The notes: generated by a model not told the origin, from the sequence alone. Shown: positions 7,669 through 18,285, counted from the stretch's first letter. The stretch is 64,000 bases of DNA from Anaerolineales bacterium (GCA_020634615.1 JACKBI010000015.1:1-64000); one strand, 5' to 3'. Translations and numbers: made by a program.

Positions 7669-10087
7669 CGACCGCACGCCTGGCTTTTCAGATCAACAAA
7701 CAAGGTGGGACCGGTGGCGCAGGACACTGCGCCTGCACTGGGGAGCGATCGCGATCGGCGTCGTATTCCTCGTTCTGAGCCTGGTTTACAACATCACTAT
7801 TCCGGCGTGGGAAGCGGACAATGAGTTGTCGCATTTCAACTATGTTCGCTACATTATTGACCACCGGGCCTTGCCGGCAATTGATGCGGTCATCGATCCG
7901 CCGGCGATAACCGACGTGTGTCGCAGCGGTGAGGAGAACATTCTTGCCGAGTTGACACACCAGTTCAGGCAGCCGCCCTTGTACTACCTGTTGGGCGCGG
8001 CCACCACCTTCTGGACAGATGCGGACTCCAGCGGTCCGGCGGCAGCCAACCCGTTCCGGGTGTGGGATCCCAGCCAGTTAGGCTACAATTTTGCATTGCA
8101 TGACCCGGCACAGGAAGGAATGCCTTATAGCGGGACATTGCTGGCGTTGCACATGCTGCGGCTGCTCTCGGGCCTGATAGGGCTTGCCGGGTTGCTGGCA
8201 ACGTATCTGCTGGGCTTGTTGCTCTTCGACGGCCGCCGCTCGCTGGCGCTGGCGATGATGGCCGTCAACGCGTTCATTCCGCAATACCTCTTTGCATCGG
8301 CAATTGTCAACAACGATATTCTAATCGCTGCGCTGAGCAGCTGGTGCGTCTACTTCTGCATCTATGCAGTGCTGCGGGACGGCCGAGCGCGCTCGCTGTT
8401 TCTCCCGGCGTTCTTGGCAGCCCTCGCGCTAACGGCCAAGTACAATGGTCTGGTCCTGTTGCCCCTGGTGGCGTTGACGGCGCTGGTAGTTCTCCTTCGC
8501 TCGCTTCGATCGAACAGAGAGCGCATTGTGCCGGTTGTGATCGGAATCGGAGTGATGACGCTGCTGGCCAGCATCCCGGCCATTGTCTTGCTGGCTTACA
8601 ACAAGGTTTTCTATCACGAATTCTTTGGCAGCTATAGTACCGTTTCCAACAGCCTTCCCGATCTGTTGCCGGCTACCGCTGCCAGCAGAGGGTCGGGGGT
8701 TGGGTATGCTGTGCAATATGCATTTGCGACCCTGTGGGGCCAGTTTGGGTGGGACACGATCACGCTGCCGGGGTGGATCGTCGCGGTGCTGGCGCTGGTC
8801 TGTTTGCTGGCCGCCGCGGGAGTGATTCTGTTCCTGCTGGACAGGAAACAGCCCCGGCGCATGCGGTGGATCGTGGTGGCGGCTTCCCTCTTTCTGCTGG
8901 CAACGCTCGTGCAGTCATTTGCCAAATCGATAGGGTCACTGGAACCACGGGGGCGCTACATCTTTCCGGCGATCTCGGTGATCTGCTATCTGTTGGTGCT
9001 GGGACTGCACCGGGTGCTGCCGCAACGCGTGAAACTGGCAGGTGTCACGGCGTTGTGGATTGGCCTGCTGATCCTGGCGATCGCCGTTCCCTTTGCCGTG
9101 CTACAGCCAGCCTATGCCGCGCCGTCCATCGAATCGTCGGCGGAGTTGCTGCCGGGCGAGGAGCCTCTCGATGTGACGATTGGCGGTTTCGCGCAGCTGC
9201 TGGGCTATCGTGTAGACTCGCAGAAGCTGGCTGCCGGCGATCCGGTGGAGGTGACCCTGGTCTGGAAGGCGCTGCAACCGACGCCCAGCAATTACTCGAT
9301 GTCGATTCATCTGCTGGACGCCAACCGCTACCCGCGGGCATGGGTCATGTCGCACCCGGGGCATGGCAACTATCCGACCTCGATCTGGCAGCCGGGCGAC
9401 GTTTTTCGGGACACCTACTCTCTTTATTGGGCTGATACAGCCTGGGAACAGCTTCCAGCGCAAGCATTGCTGAAGGTGGCCCTTTTCTGTCCAGGTACCG
9501 GGGTGGTCGCCGATGATTATCTCCAGGTGGTCAATGCGCAGGGCGACAGTTTGGGTGATGCGGTCTACTTTGGTCGCATCAAGGTGCACGGAGAACAGCC
9601 AGCGACAGATTCTCTCGCTCAGGCCTCTCCTGCATACACGTTTGGCGACGAGATTGCCCTGGACAGCGTCCAGCTCAGTCCGGAGACCCCGCTTCCCGGC
9701 CAACCGCTGGAGATCACCATGCAATGGCAAGCGCTGCGGCAGCCAGACGCCGATTACACAGTATTCGCTCACCTCATAAATGCGCAGGGCCAGTGGGTGA
9801 CAGGCAACGACCTGCCCCTGACAGGCGGGTACTACCCCAGCAGTCTGTGGGAAGGCGGCGAGACAGTTACCCATACGCATACGCTGGATATTCCGGCCTC
9901 GTTGCCAATTGGTGGATACACTGTACAGGTTGGCCTCTATGACCCGCAGTCGGGCCAGCGGCTGCCGGTGACCGGGCGCGATGGTACGCAAATGGTGGAT
10001 GACCAGTTCGAGCTCGCCAGCTTTGAGGCGCCTCGCTTCCGATCTTACATTCCAATGGTGGTTGTCACTGATGACTCTGCGCCATAG
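7655..10087 (+). CDS. Large DUF2142/PMT-like membrane glycosyltransferase with two C-terminal beta modules
   Basis: About 810 residues. The first ~470 form a polytopic membrane domain with about 11 hydrophobic segments. The first extracytoplasmic loop carries WEADNELSHFNYVRY and later QPPLYYLL, the pattern of lipid-phosphate-sugar-dependent transferases (DUF2142/GT39/GT83 group), where the acidic pair acts as catalytic base. The C-terminal third holds two copies of a ~140-residue beta-sandwich-like module (about 9175-9600 and 9640-10060) sharing 'LLGYRVD...VTLVWKAL...YSMSIHLLD'. The only start near the membrane domain is GTG at 7655, overlapping the GT4 stop; an upstream in-frame start at 7580 would give deep overlap. 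Predicted to glycosylate a lipid or protein outside the membrane. Confidence 0.82.
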   Translation: MGLADDRTPGFSDQQTRWDRWRRTLRLHWGAIAIGVVFLVLSLVYNITIPAWEADNELSHFNYVRYIIDHRALPAIDAVIDPPAITDVCRSGEENILAELTHQFRQPPLYYLLGAATTFWTDADSSGPAAANPFRVWDPSQLGYNFALHDPAQEGMPYSGTLLALHMLRLLSGLIGLAGLLATYLLGLLLFDGRRSLALAMMAVNAFIPQYLFASAIVNNDILIAALSSWCVYFCIYAVLRDGRARSLFLPAFLAALALTAKYNGLVLLPLVALTALVVLLRSLRSNRERIVPVVIGIGVMTLLASIPAIVLLAYNKVFYHEFFGSYSTVSNSLPDLLPATAASRGSGVGYAVQYAFATLWGQFGWDTITLPGWIVAVLALVCLLAAAGVILFLLDRKQPRRMRWIVVAASLFLLATLVQSFAKSIGSLEPRGRYIFPAISVICYLLVLGLHRVLPQRVKLAGVTALWIGLLILAIAVPFAVLQPAYAAPSIESSAELLPGEEPLDVTIGGFAQLLGYRVDSQKLAAGDPVEVTLVWKALQPTPSNYSMSIHLLDANRYPRAWVMSHPGHGNYPTSIWQPGDVFRDTYSLYWADTAWEQLPAQALLKVALFCPGTGVVADDYLQVVNAQGDSLGDAVYFGRIKVHGEQPATDSLAQASPAYTFGDEIALDSVQLSPETPLPGQPLEITMQWQALRQPDADYTVFAHLINAQGQWVTGNDLPLTGGYYPSSLWEGGETVTHTHTLDIPASLPIGGYTVQVGLYDPQSGQRLPVTGRDGTQMVDDQFELASFEAPRFRSYIPMVVVTDDSAP

Positions 10088-10122
10088 ACTGTCGTCAACG
10101 ATTCCCCTACGGGTCGCCGTTC

Positions 10123-10151
10123 TTGCTCTATCCCCGGCACTCCTGTAGAAT
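10123..10151 (+). promoter_or_regulatory. Promoter before the second membrane transferase, leaderless spacing
   Basis: TTGCTC (10123-10128), 17 bases, TAGAAT (10146-10151). The ATG is at 10160, 9 bases downstream of the -10, and has no ribosome site, like the gene at 6505. Confidence 0.55.
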
Positions 10152-10159
10152 CGGCGTCT

Positions 10160-12781
10160 ATGTTGCACAGTTTCTCAACAAAACTGGGTAAGGTACGGCC
10201 CGTGTGGGTATTGGCAGGGGTGATGTTGCTGGCGGCGGCCCTTCGCCTCTGGCAACTCGACGTGCTTCCCCCCGGACTGTTCTTCGACGAAGCCTACAAC
10301 GGCTTCGATGCCCGCCAGGTGCTTGAGGGGGTCAGTCGCCCGCTGTTCTTCGCTGCCAACAACGGACGCGAGCCTTTGTTCATCTATCTCCAGGCCCTTT
10401 CGATCGCACTTCTCGGTCCCACACCCTTCGCGCTGCGCGTCGTGTCTGCAATGGTCGGTATCCTGACCATCCCGATAATGTACTTCTGTGCGTATACCGT
10501 TCTGCGAACCACGCCGTCGAGCCCGCAGGGCGATCGGCGAGCTGGCTGGCTGGCGCTGGTGGCGGCTGCCGGTCTGGCCGTCTCGTACTGGCATGTCAGC
10601 CTCAGCCGGGTGGGCTTCCGCGCGATCTTGCTCATCCCTGTCAGCGCTCTGGCAATTGCTTTCTTTTGGCGCGCCTGGACGGAAGGGCGAACCCGGGACT
10701 ATGTCCTGGCTGGCATCGCTCTGGCGCTAGCCTTGTACACCTATATCGCAGCGCGGCTGTTGCCATTTGTCGTCGCGGCGTTCGTTCTGGTGGAGTTGGC
10801 TCTTTCGTTGCGGGCGTACAGGACCAATCGCACCGCGTGGTGGTCGCTCTGGAAACCGCAGCTCGCCGGGCTTCTGATTCTTGCTGCGGTGATGGCCGTT
10901 GGCATCCTGCCACTGGCATGGACGCTGTTGAGCACGCCAACACTGGTTTCGGCGCGCACCGACCAGGTTTCGATCTTGACGGCCACCAGGGCCGGTTTGT
11001 TCGACAGCATCCCGCAAGCCCTGCTTTCAAACGTCCTCGCAACGGCGCGGGTGTTTTACGATCAGGGCGACCAAAACCTGCGCCACAATTTGCCTGGCCG
11101 GCCGGCCAATGATCTGCTGTTGGCCGTGCTGTTCACAGCGGGCTGGCTGACCGCACTTTGGCGACTGCGGGAGCCGCGGTCGCGCATGGTGTTGCTTTGG
11201 TTCACGATCATGTTGGCCACCACGGTATTGAGCACCGAAGCGCCGCACTATCTGCGCGGCGCGGGCGCTTTGCCACCGACGGCCGTGTTCTACGCCATGG
11301 GTGCAGGCATCATCGCAGATGGCGTGGCGCGCGCGTTGTCGTCGCGGCAATCGGCGGCAGGGCCTGTCGTTGAACCGGTGATCGCGACCGTGTTGCTTTT
11401 GGTGCTGCTCGTCAGTGGTCTGTGGACTGCGGTAGACTATTTTTCCAATTGGGCCAGGTTGCCCGGTCTGGGTCGCGCCTTTGATCTCGACTTGCAGTTA
11501 GCTGCTGATGACACAGCCCGAACGATTGGCGTTGCGCCCTCCAGTAGCGCGGCGTTGATGGACGCCGGTCTGTTTCTGACACCACAGATGGCGTTTGCTC
11601 TGGGCAACGTCACTGCCAGCACTGCCCAGACCGCCGCCAGCCCTGGTGTCACTGATCTCCGGTTGCTGCACGATGGTTCTATCGGGCCGGGCGGGCTGGC
11701 GCTGGTCTGGCGGAACGGGGCGCAGCCGGCCAGCACCTGGCTGGAACCGCTTTCGAACTCCGATGTTCTGGCAGTCGCCCCGGTTGGGACACTCAAATCG
11801 CCGCTGAGCCAGCCAGAGTGGCCACAGCTCGAAGCTGCCAGACTGGCCCCGGGAACTGAGCTGAACGCGCGGCAGATGCAGTATGCCACCGACATGACGT
11901 TTGCCAACGGTGTAAGGCTGCTCGGCTACAGCGTGCAGCCCGACACACTGCAAAATCCCGGAGAGAGCGAAGCATTGCGCCTGACACTTTTCTGGGAAGC
12001 CCCGGCGACGGACAGCCAGGTCTCAGACGATGCACAAGGCGATTTTGATGCGTTTGTCCACCTGAACGCCGGTGGCGCGGTCGTGCAGACAGACAACGGT
12101 CCGATCAACGGTCTGGGACTGGTCTCGCAGCTTGCCGCGGGCCATCCGGTCGTTGAAGACGTTCATGTCCTTGTCCCGCCGTCGGACTTTCAAAGCGGCA
12201 AGGCGTATTTCGAAGTTGGACTCTATCATTATTCGCCGGGCGCGGACAGTCAATCCAACGACCGTATTCCGTTGGTGGATGGCAGCGACCGTATCGACCT
12301 GGGGGCCGTGTGGCTGGGCGCCCCGCCAGCGCCTGTCGATCTGGCAGGTATGCAGCCGCTGGAAGTGCAGTTCGATGAACGCTTCGAGTTGATGGCAGCA
12401 AGCGCGACCACAGATCCTGCCAACCCGCAAGCGTTGACGGTCGATCTGGCATGGCGCGGCCTGGATCGGTCTGTTGCAGACTATTCCTTCTTTGTCCATG
12501 TACTGGACGAAGAAGGGCAGACTGTCGCTCAGCATGATGCACCACCCGGCGGCTTGCAAGACCCCACGCACCTGTGGTTTCCCGACGAGCAGGTACGCTC
12601 CTCGTTTGCGCTCACATTGCCTGAAGACTCGACAGCCGACAGTCTTGTCCTGCGAATTGGGTTGTATGAACCCGCCGGCGGCAGACAACTGCCCATCACT
12701 GCGCCTGGCGACCCGGTGGCCGATGGGTCAGGTGGGACGTACGTATTGATTCCTGTGGAGCAGCTGCGACGACATGAGTGA
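10160..12781 (+). CDS. ArnT/PMT-like membrane glycosyltransferase with C-terminal beta modules
   Basis: The protein has 873 residues. The membrane domain (about residues 15-430) starts with LPPGLFFDEAYNGFDA, the DE-containing first periplasmic loop of GT39/GT83 enzymes, and REPLFIYLQ, equivalent to the 'PPL' second motif. These enzymes use polyprenyl-phosphate sugars on the outer face of the membrane. After the last membrane segment two ~140-residue beta-rich modules follow (about 11900-12330 and 12370-12770), related to those of the preceding gene. The next gene starts inside this one's end (ATG 12774, 8-base overlap). The sugar donor probably uses the lipid made by the synthase at 4368; that link is inference. 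Confidence 0.85.
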   Translation: MLHSFSTKLGKVRPVWVLAGVMLLAAALRLWQLDVLPPGLFFDEAYNGFDARQVLEGVSRPLFFAANNGREPLFIYLQALSIALLGPTPFALRVVSAMVGILTIPIMYFCAYTVLRTTPSSPQGDRRAGWLALVAAAGLAVSYWHVSLSRVGFRAILLIPVSALAIAFFWRAWTEGRTRDYVLAGIALALALYTYIAARLLPFVVAAFVLVELALSLRAYRTNRTAWWSLWKPQLAGLLILAAVMAVGILPLAWTLLSTPTLVSARTDQVSILTATRAGLFDSIPQALLSNVLATARVFYDQGDQNLRHNLPGRPANDLLLAVLFTAGWLTALWRLREPRSRMVLLWFTIMLATTVLSTEAPHYLRGAGALPPTAVFYAMGAGIIADGVARALSSRQSAAGPVVEPVIATVLLLVLLVSGLWTAVDYFSNWARLPGLGRAFDLDLQLAADDTARTIGVAPSSSAALMDAGLFLTPQMAFALGNVTASTAQTAASPGVTDLRLLHDGSIGPGGLALVWRNGAQPASTWLEPLSNSDVLAVAPVGTLKSPLSQPEWPQLEAARLAPGTELNARQMQYATDMTFANGVRLLGYSVQPDTLQNPGESEALRLTLFWEAPATDSQVSDDAQGDFDAFVHLNAGGAVVQTDNGPINGLGLVSQLAAGHPVVEDVHVLVPPSDFQSGKAYFEVGLYHYSPGADSQSNDRIPLVDGSDRIDLGAVWLGAPPAPVDLAGMQPLEVQFDERFELMAASATTDPANPQALTVDLAWRGLDRSVADYSFFVHVLDEEGQTVAQHDAPPGGLQDPTHLWFPDEQVRSSFALTLPEDSTADSLVLRIGLYEPAGGRQLPITAPGDPVADGSGGTYVLIPVEQLRRHE

Positions 12782-15700
12782 TTCCATTGCAACCCCGAAT
12801 CGTTCGTCGTCCGCTTTCGCGGCTCCCTGGCAGTCCAGTCTGATCAGATTCTATCGGTGGTTGCAACAGCGACTCTGGTTGCTGTTGCCGCTGCTGGCGA
12901 TCCCTGCAATTTGGCCGCTGCTCAAGATGGGCCTGCCGCTGTCGGCCGATGGAACATTGCATCTGCTGCGAGTGGTGCTGCTCGACCATCATATCAGCAA
13001 CGGCGTGCTCTATCCGCGCTGGGTACCGGAACTTTTCACGGGCCTGGGATATCCTGTTTTCAACTTCTACAGCCCGCTGGCTTACTATCTGGCCGAGCTG
13101 TTGCACCTGATCGGGCTGGATTTTGTGGCCGCGCTGATCGCGTCCTTCGCCGTGTTGATTGTTTTCAGCGGCTTTGGCATGTATCGCCTGGCACGCGATG
13201 TTCTCGGATCTCGGCATACCTGGGCAGCGCTGGTGGCGGCGACGGCTTACATGTATGCGCCGTATTTGCTGACCAACGTCTACATTCGTGGGGCGATTGC
13301 GGAGGTTGGCGCGCAAGCCTGGCTGCCGTGGGTCTTCTGGAGCGCCCGGCGGATGTTGACAGCCGCGCGTCCATCGCAGTATGTTGTGGCTTTGGCACTG
13401 ACACTGGCAGGGTTGGCACTGACGCACAATATTACCCTCCTGTTTACGCCGCTGATATTGGCTGCATACATCATGGTAGTGTGGGTGCAAACAGACAGGT
13501 CGCCCGTGCGGCTGGGCTGGATCGCGGTCGGGCTTGTTGCCGCAATGGGTGTAAGTGCTTTCTTCTGGGCTCCCTGATCGGTGAAAGGGGAATCCGCCGA
13601 AACTGCCTATGAGGCAGCCAAAACCTATCTGCCGGAAAACGTCTGGCGGCTGCACAACTTCCTCGACACCTCTTTCGCCTTCGAGTACACCAAGGACGTA
13701 CCCTTCCGGCTCGGGCTGGTGCAGGTGATCCTGGCCGCAGCCGGACTGCTTTCCATTCGCCGGCGCGATGCGGAGTGGCTCTATTTCATCGCCATGGCCT
13801 TGTTGGCGGGCCTCGCCATCAGCGTGTGGGCACAGCCGCTGTGGTTGAGCAGCGATATCCTGCTGGTCGCCCAGTTCCCATGGCGGCTGTTGTCATTTCT
13901 GTCGATTCTGGCGCTCTTCACCGGTGCTATCCTGGTGCGTTCCGCGTGAGTTATCGAGTCGCCGGCGCTGTGGCGTTGGTCGCGTTGATCATCGTCGCCA
14001 ATCGGCCGCAGGTAGACTGGATGCCAATTGTGGCGCGGCCGGGCACACCGTTACCCTGCCAGCAGTTTCTCAATTGAATACGAGACGGGAGCATTCGGCA
14101 CAGGCTCGGTTCGGGAGTTCCTGCCCCGCTGGAATACCAGCACGATCTATGAACCGCAGAGTGGAGATGCGCCGGTTGGGGAGCTACAGATCACCGTTCG
14201 TCAAGCGGATGACTTCAACCTCAAAGCCTCTGTTTCCTCCGAGACCGGCGGACCGTTGCATTTCACCAGCCTCTATTATCCCGCCTGGCGCGTCACACTG
14301 GAAGATGGCACAGCGCTCGCTACCTATCCTGACACCAATCTCGGTCTGCTGACCGTCGACGTGCCGCCAGGCAGCCACGAACTGTATGTGGAATGGGCCG
14401 GTACCAACTGGCAGCGCTGGGCAACGGCGTTGAGTTTGCTGACGCTGGCGCTGCTGGTCATCATCACATGGTACGGCAGCCGGCCGCGCTGGCTGGCCCT
14501 GCTGCCGCTCGCGCTGCTCGCCCTGGGTGTGGTGATTGTGTTCGCGCCGCCGCGTCTGACCGAAATCACGTCACCTTCTCCACCAGTGGCTACCAGCAGT
14601 CTGGAGCTGCTGGGCTATCGTGCCCAGCAGGACAACGAGAACGCGCTGACTATTTATCCCTATTGGTACACGCGCCAGACCCCTTCTGCTGATCTCCTGG
14701 TCAGTTGGCAGTTGCGGGACGAAGCAGGCGCCATCGTGACCGAAGCGACGGCGCGCCTCTATTTCAGCAGCCAGTTGGCCAGCAACTGGCCGGCAACCAC
14801 GCTGGTAGACGACGCGTACCGCCTTGGTTTGCCACCCGACCTTGCAGCCGGCACATACGAGCTATTCGTTCAGGTGGCAGAAGGCGGTCACACCACCGAT
14901 TGGGCATCCCTGGTCCGATGAAACTGGCCGCTTCCGACGTGGCGACCATTGAGCCAGCCAATCAAGTGACGGCGCTGTTTGGAGAACAAGTGGCACTGGC
15001 AGGCTACGATCTGCGCGAGACCGCAGCGACCGGCAGCACGCCCGTGGTGCGACCCGGTGACTCGCTGGACTATACGGTCTACTGGCGCGCCAGCCGCTGC
15101 TGACCAGCTACCACGGGTTCATCCATCTGGTTGATCAAGAGGGCGTGCCGTTGGTAAAAGAGGATCATCTGGCAGGATCGTTCTGAATGACCCGCTGATG
15201 TGGGACACTTTCAGCTTGCAGCCAGATCGCTATTCGCTGCGCATTCCCGAAGACGCTGCGGAGGTCTGTATTGGCCGGTAGTGGGCCTGTACGATTTTGC
15301 AACCGTCGATCTGTTACCGGTTCAGGATGCCAGCGGGCGAGACTCTGGCGACACCTACCGCCTGCCGCCGATCAAAGTGATCAATACTCAGCCGCATGCC
15401 AGCCCGCAGAACGAAGTTGCTGCAAAGATGGGCGACCTGGCAACTCTCCTGGGTACGACCTGAACTGCCCAAGGATGGGCTGCGAGCCGGCAGCGCTTTC
15501 ACCGTCACCCTCAGCTACCAGGTCGACTCGACCACCGAGCGGGATCTCACCCAGTTCGTGCAATTGTTCAACCCTGATCTCGGAATGGCTGCCCAGCAGG
15601 ACTCGCCACCGCAGAATGGAGCAATCCCACGTGGGCGTGGACGCCCGGCGAAACTGTTGTGGATGTCAGAACCTTGCGGCTGCGTGATGATGCGCAGCCG

Positions 15701-15825
15701 GGACAGTATCAACTGCTGGTTGGCCTCTACGACCCTGCGGACGGCTCGCGGCTTGAGGTTCGCGATTCAGGAACAACCCTACCCGACGGACAGGTCAAAC
15801 TGACAGTTCTACCTGTCGGCCCTTG
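12774..15825 (+). pseudogene. PTPS-related large membrane protein, broken by many frameshifts
   Basis: One gene of about 1017 codons can be followed through successive frames. The intact front part (12774-13577) has membrane segments and the pattern YPRWVPELFTGLGYPVFNFYS, typical of the '6-pyruvoyl-tetrahydropterin synthase-related' membrane family seen beside ArnT-like proteins. A TGA at 13575 interrupts FFWAP; an IGERG continuation is visible in the next frame, so it marks paired indels. Further frame changes occur near 13945, 14040, 14070, 14920, 15100, 15180, 15275, 15460 and 15615. The tail has three more copies of the beta module found in the two preceding genes and ends ...LPVGP at 15823-15825. 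Every piece is conserved, which argues for sequence error rather than decay. Confidence 0.75.
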
Positions 15826-15862
15826 AAGCGCAGCACCGGTTTCATGGCAGCTTCCGGACGCG

Positions 15863-15894
15863 AAAACAGGGCGGTTCGTCACCGCCCTGTTTTT
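15863..15894. terminator. Bidirectional intrinsic terminator
   Basis: AAAACAGGGCGGT and ACCGCCCTGTTTT form a near-perfect stem with runs of A and T on both sides. It sits between the converging PTPS-related gene and hsp20 and can serve both. Confidence 0.85.
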
Positions 15895-15909
15895 CAGATA
15901 CACAGCTGT

Positions 15910-16368
15910 TTACTTCGCGAGAACCTTGATGGTCTTGGGCTTGATTTCCTCGACCTTGGCGCTACGATGGTCAGCACGCCGTGCTCGAACGTGGCTTCGA
16001 TGCCATCAGCATTCACAGGAACGTTGAAAGACACGGTGCGGACGAAACTGCCGTGGCGGCGCTCCCGCACAACATACTCCACGTTCTCCAGCGCGCCGGG
16101 AAACTCGCCCCTGATGGTCAGAGTGTCACTCTCGAAAGTGATCTCCACGTCCTCCGGCTTGATGCCAGGCACTGCGGCGACAATCACGACTTCCTCAGGA
16201 GTCGTAGATGTCAACCGGCAGCCGCCAGGTGTTATCGGCTTCACCGGGCCTGCGGGCGAGGGCTGTCCAGCTCGGCTGCACGTAGCTTTCCTCGAACAGA
16301 CGATCCATGGCGTCGCGCAGGGTTACAAAATCGCGCATCGGTTCCCAGCGGGTAATTACTTTGGTCAT
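15910..16368 (-). pseudogene. Hsp20/alpha-crystallin small heat-shock protein, two frameshifts
   Basis: The N-terminus MTKVITRWEPMRD...MDRLFEE is typical of bacterial Hsp20, and AGGAG lies 7 bases before the ATG at 16368. After VDIYD the frame changes near 16200; the alpha-crystallin domain continues as EEVVIVAAVPGIKPEDVEI and ERRHGSFVRTVSFNVPVN...ATFEHGVLTI. A second shift near 15962 restores the expected ending AKVEEIKPKTIKVLAK with a stop at 15910-15912. Hsp20 proteins are ATP-independent holdases that keep unfolding proteins soluble. About 152 residues when repaired, a normal length. The two single-base shifts are probably errors. Confidence 0.82.
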
Positions 16369-16560
16369 GGTGCATCTCCTTTTTCGTTCCCTGATTTCAT
16401 TCAGGCACATACATATTCAACCGCTTGCCAACAGCATACATTGCTGTCCTTACGCCTTTATGATAGCCAGAAAGTGTTAGACAAGCGTTTGCGGAGGGTT
16501 AGCGTTGCGTTAGATAGCCTGCAAAGGAGATTTCGCCCGGAATTGCGCCGCTGGATTGGC

Positions 16561-16999
16561 TCAGCGCGCCATCGCTGTGTGGTCCTCGACACGGGCCACA
16601 CCGGGCACACTGGCGGCCAGTTCCAGCGCGGCCTCCCGCTGCTGCCGGTCCTGCACGGCGCCGATCAGTCTGACGACGCCGAGGAACACGTCAACCCGCA
16701 GGTCAGCGTTTGCTGCGCGGATCGGCGCCAACTTTGTTCGATATCCGCATGGCAAGCTGCGCATCGTCGATCAGGCGGTTTTCGACGGACCAGCCGCCAG
16801 CAGCTTTGCGCGCCAGCTGGTCGGCCAATTCATACAGGACCTCGGTTCGCACACGGCCAAGCAAAGTGAGCGATTGGTCACCGCCCACGATTTCGATGTC
16901 AGCGGTAGTTGTGCGCAACCCTTGTTCGTCGGACATCAAATCATGCGCGCGCCAGACGACTTCAGCATTTGCTTCGTTTACTGCTGTTACACGGATCAT
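16561..16999 (-). pseudogene. BON-domain protein with one frameshift
   Basis: Starts at ATG 16999 with AGGAGG 7 bases upstream. The first part reads MIRVTAVNEANAEVVW and then TLLGRVRTEVLYELADQLAR; the frame shifts near 16730 and continues ADLRVDVFLGVVRLIGAVQ...AASVPGVARVEDHTAMAR to the stop at 16561. The GxV...LxGxV...A..V.GV..V pattern is the BON (bacterial OsmY and nodulation) domain, thought to bind membranes or ligands under osmotic stress. No signal peptide is seen, so location is unclear. It faces the Hsp20 gene on the same strand, about 190 bases upstream, suggesting a stress-response setting. Confidence 0.7.
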
Positions 17000-17339
17000 T
17001 TTCCTGCCTCCTGGTGGCAACATGGGCTTTACTGCCTGTCAGCAACTGGTGCGGCAGGCTGTTGGCTGTTTCAGACGGAGGGTGCGGGTGCCGGTCGTAA
17101 AGCGCTACCCATTACCTGTACGTGGGTGCAATGCAGAAGTATGCTGGTCTCTTGCCAGATGCGGGCCGTGCGCATCCGCGCTACCACACGGGTAACGACG
17201 TACCGGGCCGCGGCTCCGACACTGCTGGCATATTATGTGTTCATTATCGCGCAAGACGTCGGACCAGACAAGCAGCTTGCCCGTCGGATGAAGATGGACA
17301 GCAGCGGTCTGGCAGCGTACAATAGCGATTGGTTGCCCC
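17000..17339. other. Intergenic region between BON and EamA genes
   Basis: This 340-base stretch separates divergent genes. Reading frames in it lack family resemblance and ribosome sites. The EamA promoter (17295-17323) is the only element I can support. Confidence 0.5.
17295..17323 (+). promoter_or_regulatory. Promoter for the EamA transporter gene
   Basis: TGGACA (17295-17300), 17 bases, TACAAT (17318-17323); the ATG follows 17 bases after the -10. Confidence 0.5.
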
Positions 17340-18251
17340 ATGACTCAAGACTCCCAGACATCAACCGGCACACTTCGGGGATACCTGCTCGTCCTGCTGG
17401 CCGCCAGCCTGTGGGCGACCCTCGGCGTGATCTACACGGTACTGGCACGAGACAGCGGTCTGGCTGCCATATCCGTTGCAGCATTGAGGGCGGGCATGGG
17501 TGGACTGCTGTTGCTGGGTGGGCTCTTCTTCCTGCGGCGCGACTGGCTGCGGATCAACCGGCGTGCGCTGATCGTCGTCGTGCTCTATGGTATCTTCGGT
17601 GTGGCGCTCTTCTATGCCAGCTATGTCAACGCCATTCTCGCGGTCGGTGTGGCCGTGGCTGCGGTCCTGCTATACACCGCGCCGGCCTGGGTTGCCCTGA
17701 TCGCCTGGCGCTTTCTGGGTGAGCAACTGACGAAGAGGCACGTGGCCGCCCTGCTGCTCACTCTGATCGGCGCGGCGCTGGTCGCCCAGGTGTTCGCGAT
17801 GGGTGCAGTCCGCCTTGATGTTGTCGGCGTTCTCTGGGGATTGCTGGCCGGCCTGACCTACGGGCTGTGGAGTGTGTTCAACAAAGTCGGCGTGCGGCAC
17901 ACCAATCCATGGACGCTGCAATGCTACGGGATGTTGGTGGGCGCGGTTGCGCTGCTCGCCGTCCAGCCACCGCTGGCGCTGCGCAGCATAGCATGGACGC
18001 CGCAGACCTGTTTCTGGCTGCTGGCACTGACACTGGGACCGACAGTTGGTGCGTCGGTTGCCTACGCCGCAGGAGTGCGCACCGTGCCTGTCAGCGTGGC
18101 CAGTCTGGTCGCAACGCTGGAACCAGTGCTGGCTGCATTGCTTGCATTTCTCGTTTTGGGTGAGACGATGGGCGTCGGACAGCTGGTGGGCGGCGCGCTG
18201 ATACTCATGGCCGTCTGGCTCCTCCGCCCGCGTATTTCGCGTGCCCCGTGA
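17340..18251 (+). CDS. EamA/DMT-family transporter
   Basis: The protein has 303 residues with ten hydrophobic segments arranged as two EamA repeats (about residues 10-145 and 155-295), the standard drug/metabolite transporter layout. Typical family stretches include ATLGVIYTVLA near the first segment and VATLEPVLAALLAFLVLGE in the second repeat. Such proteins export or exchange amino acids, nucleotide derivatives or small metabolites; the substrate cannot be told. The gene is intact, although its neighbours on both sides carry frameshifts. Confidence 0.9.
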   Translation: MTQDSQTSTGTLRGYLLVLLAASLWATLGVIYTVLARDSGLAAISVAALRAGMGGLLLLGGLFFLRRDWLRINRRALIVVVLYGIFGVALFYASYVNAILAVGVAVAAVLLYTAPAWVALIAWRFLGEQLTKRHVAALLLTLIGAALVAQVFAMGAVRLDVVGVLWGLLAGLTYGLWSVFNKVGVRHTNPWTLQCYGMLVGAVALLAVQPPLALRSIAWTPQTCFWLLALTLGPTVGASVAYAAGVRTVPVSVASLVATLEPVLAALLAFLVLGETMGVGQLVGGALILMAVWLLRPRISRAP

Positions 18252-18285
18252 AACTTAAACTTGGCCGGATTGATGAAATTGGGGA

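Noticed and set aside
13575..13577. In-frame TGA in the PTPS-related gene as possible selenocysteine codon
   Set aside because: No SECIS-like hairpin follows, the residue is not a redox position, and the neighbouring frame carries the natural continuation IGERG, showing compensating indels.
12696..13655. 319-codon minus-strand reading frame across two membrane-protein genes
   Set aside because: Antisense composition with no motif; the plus strand carries recognisable membrane domains.
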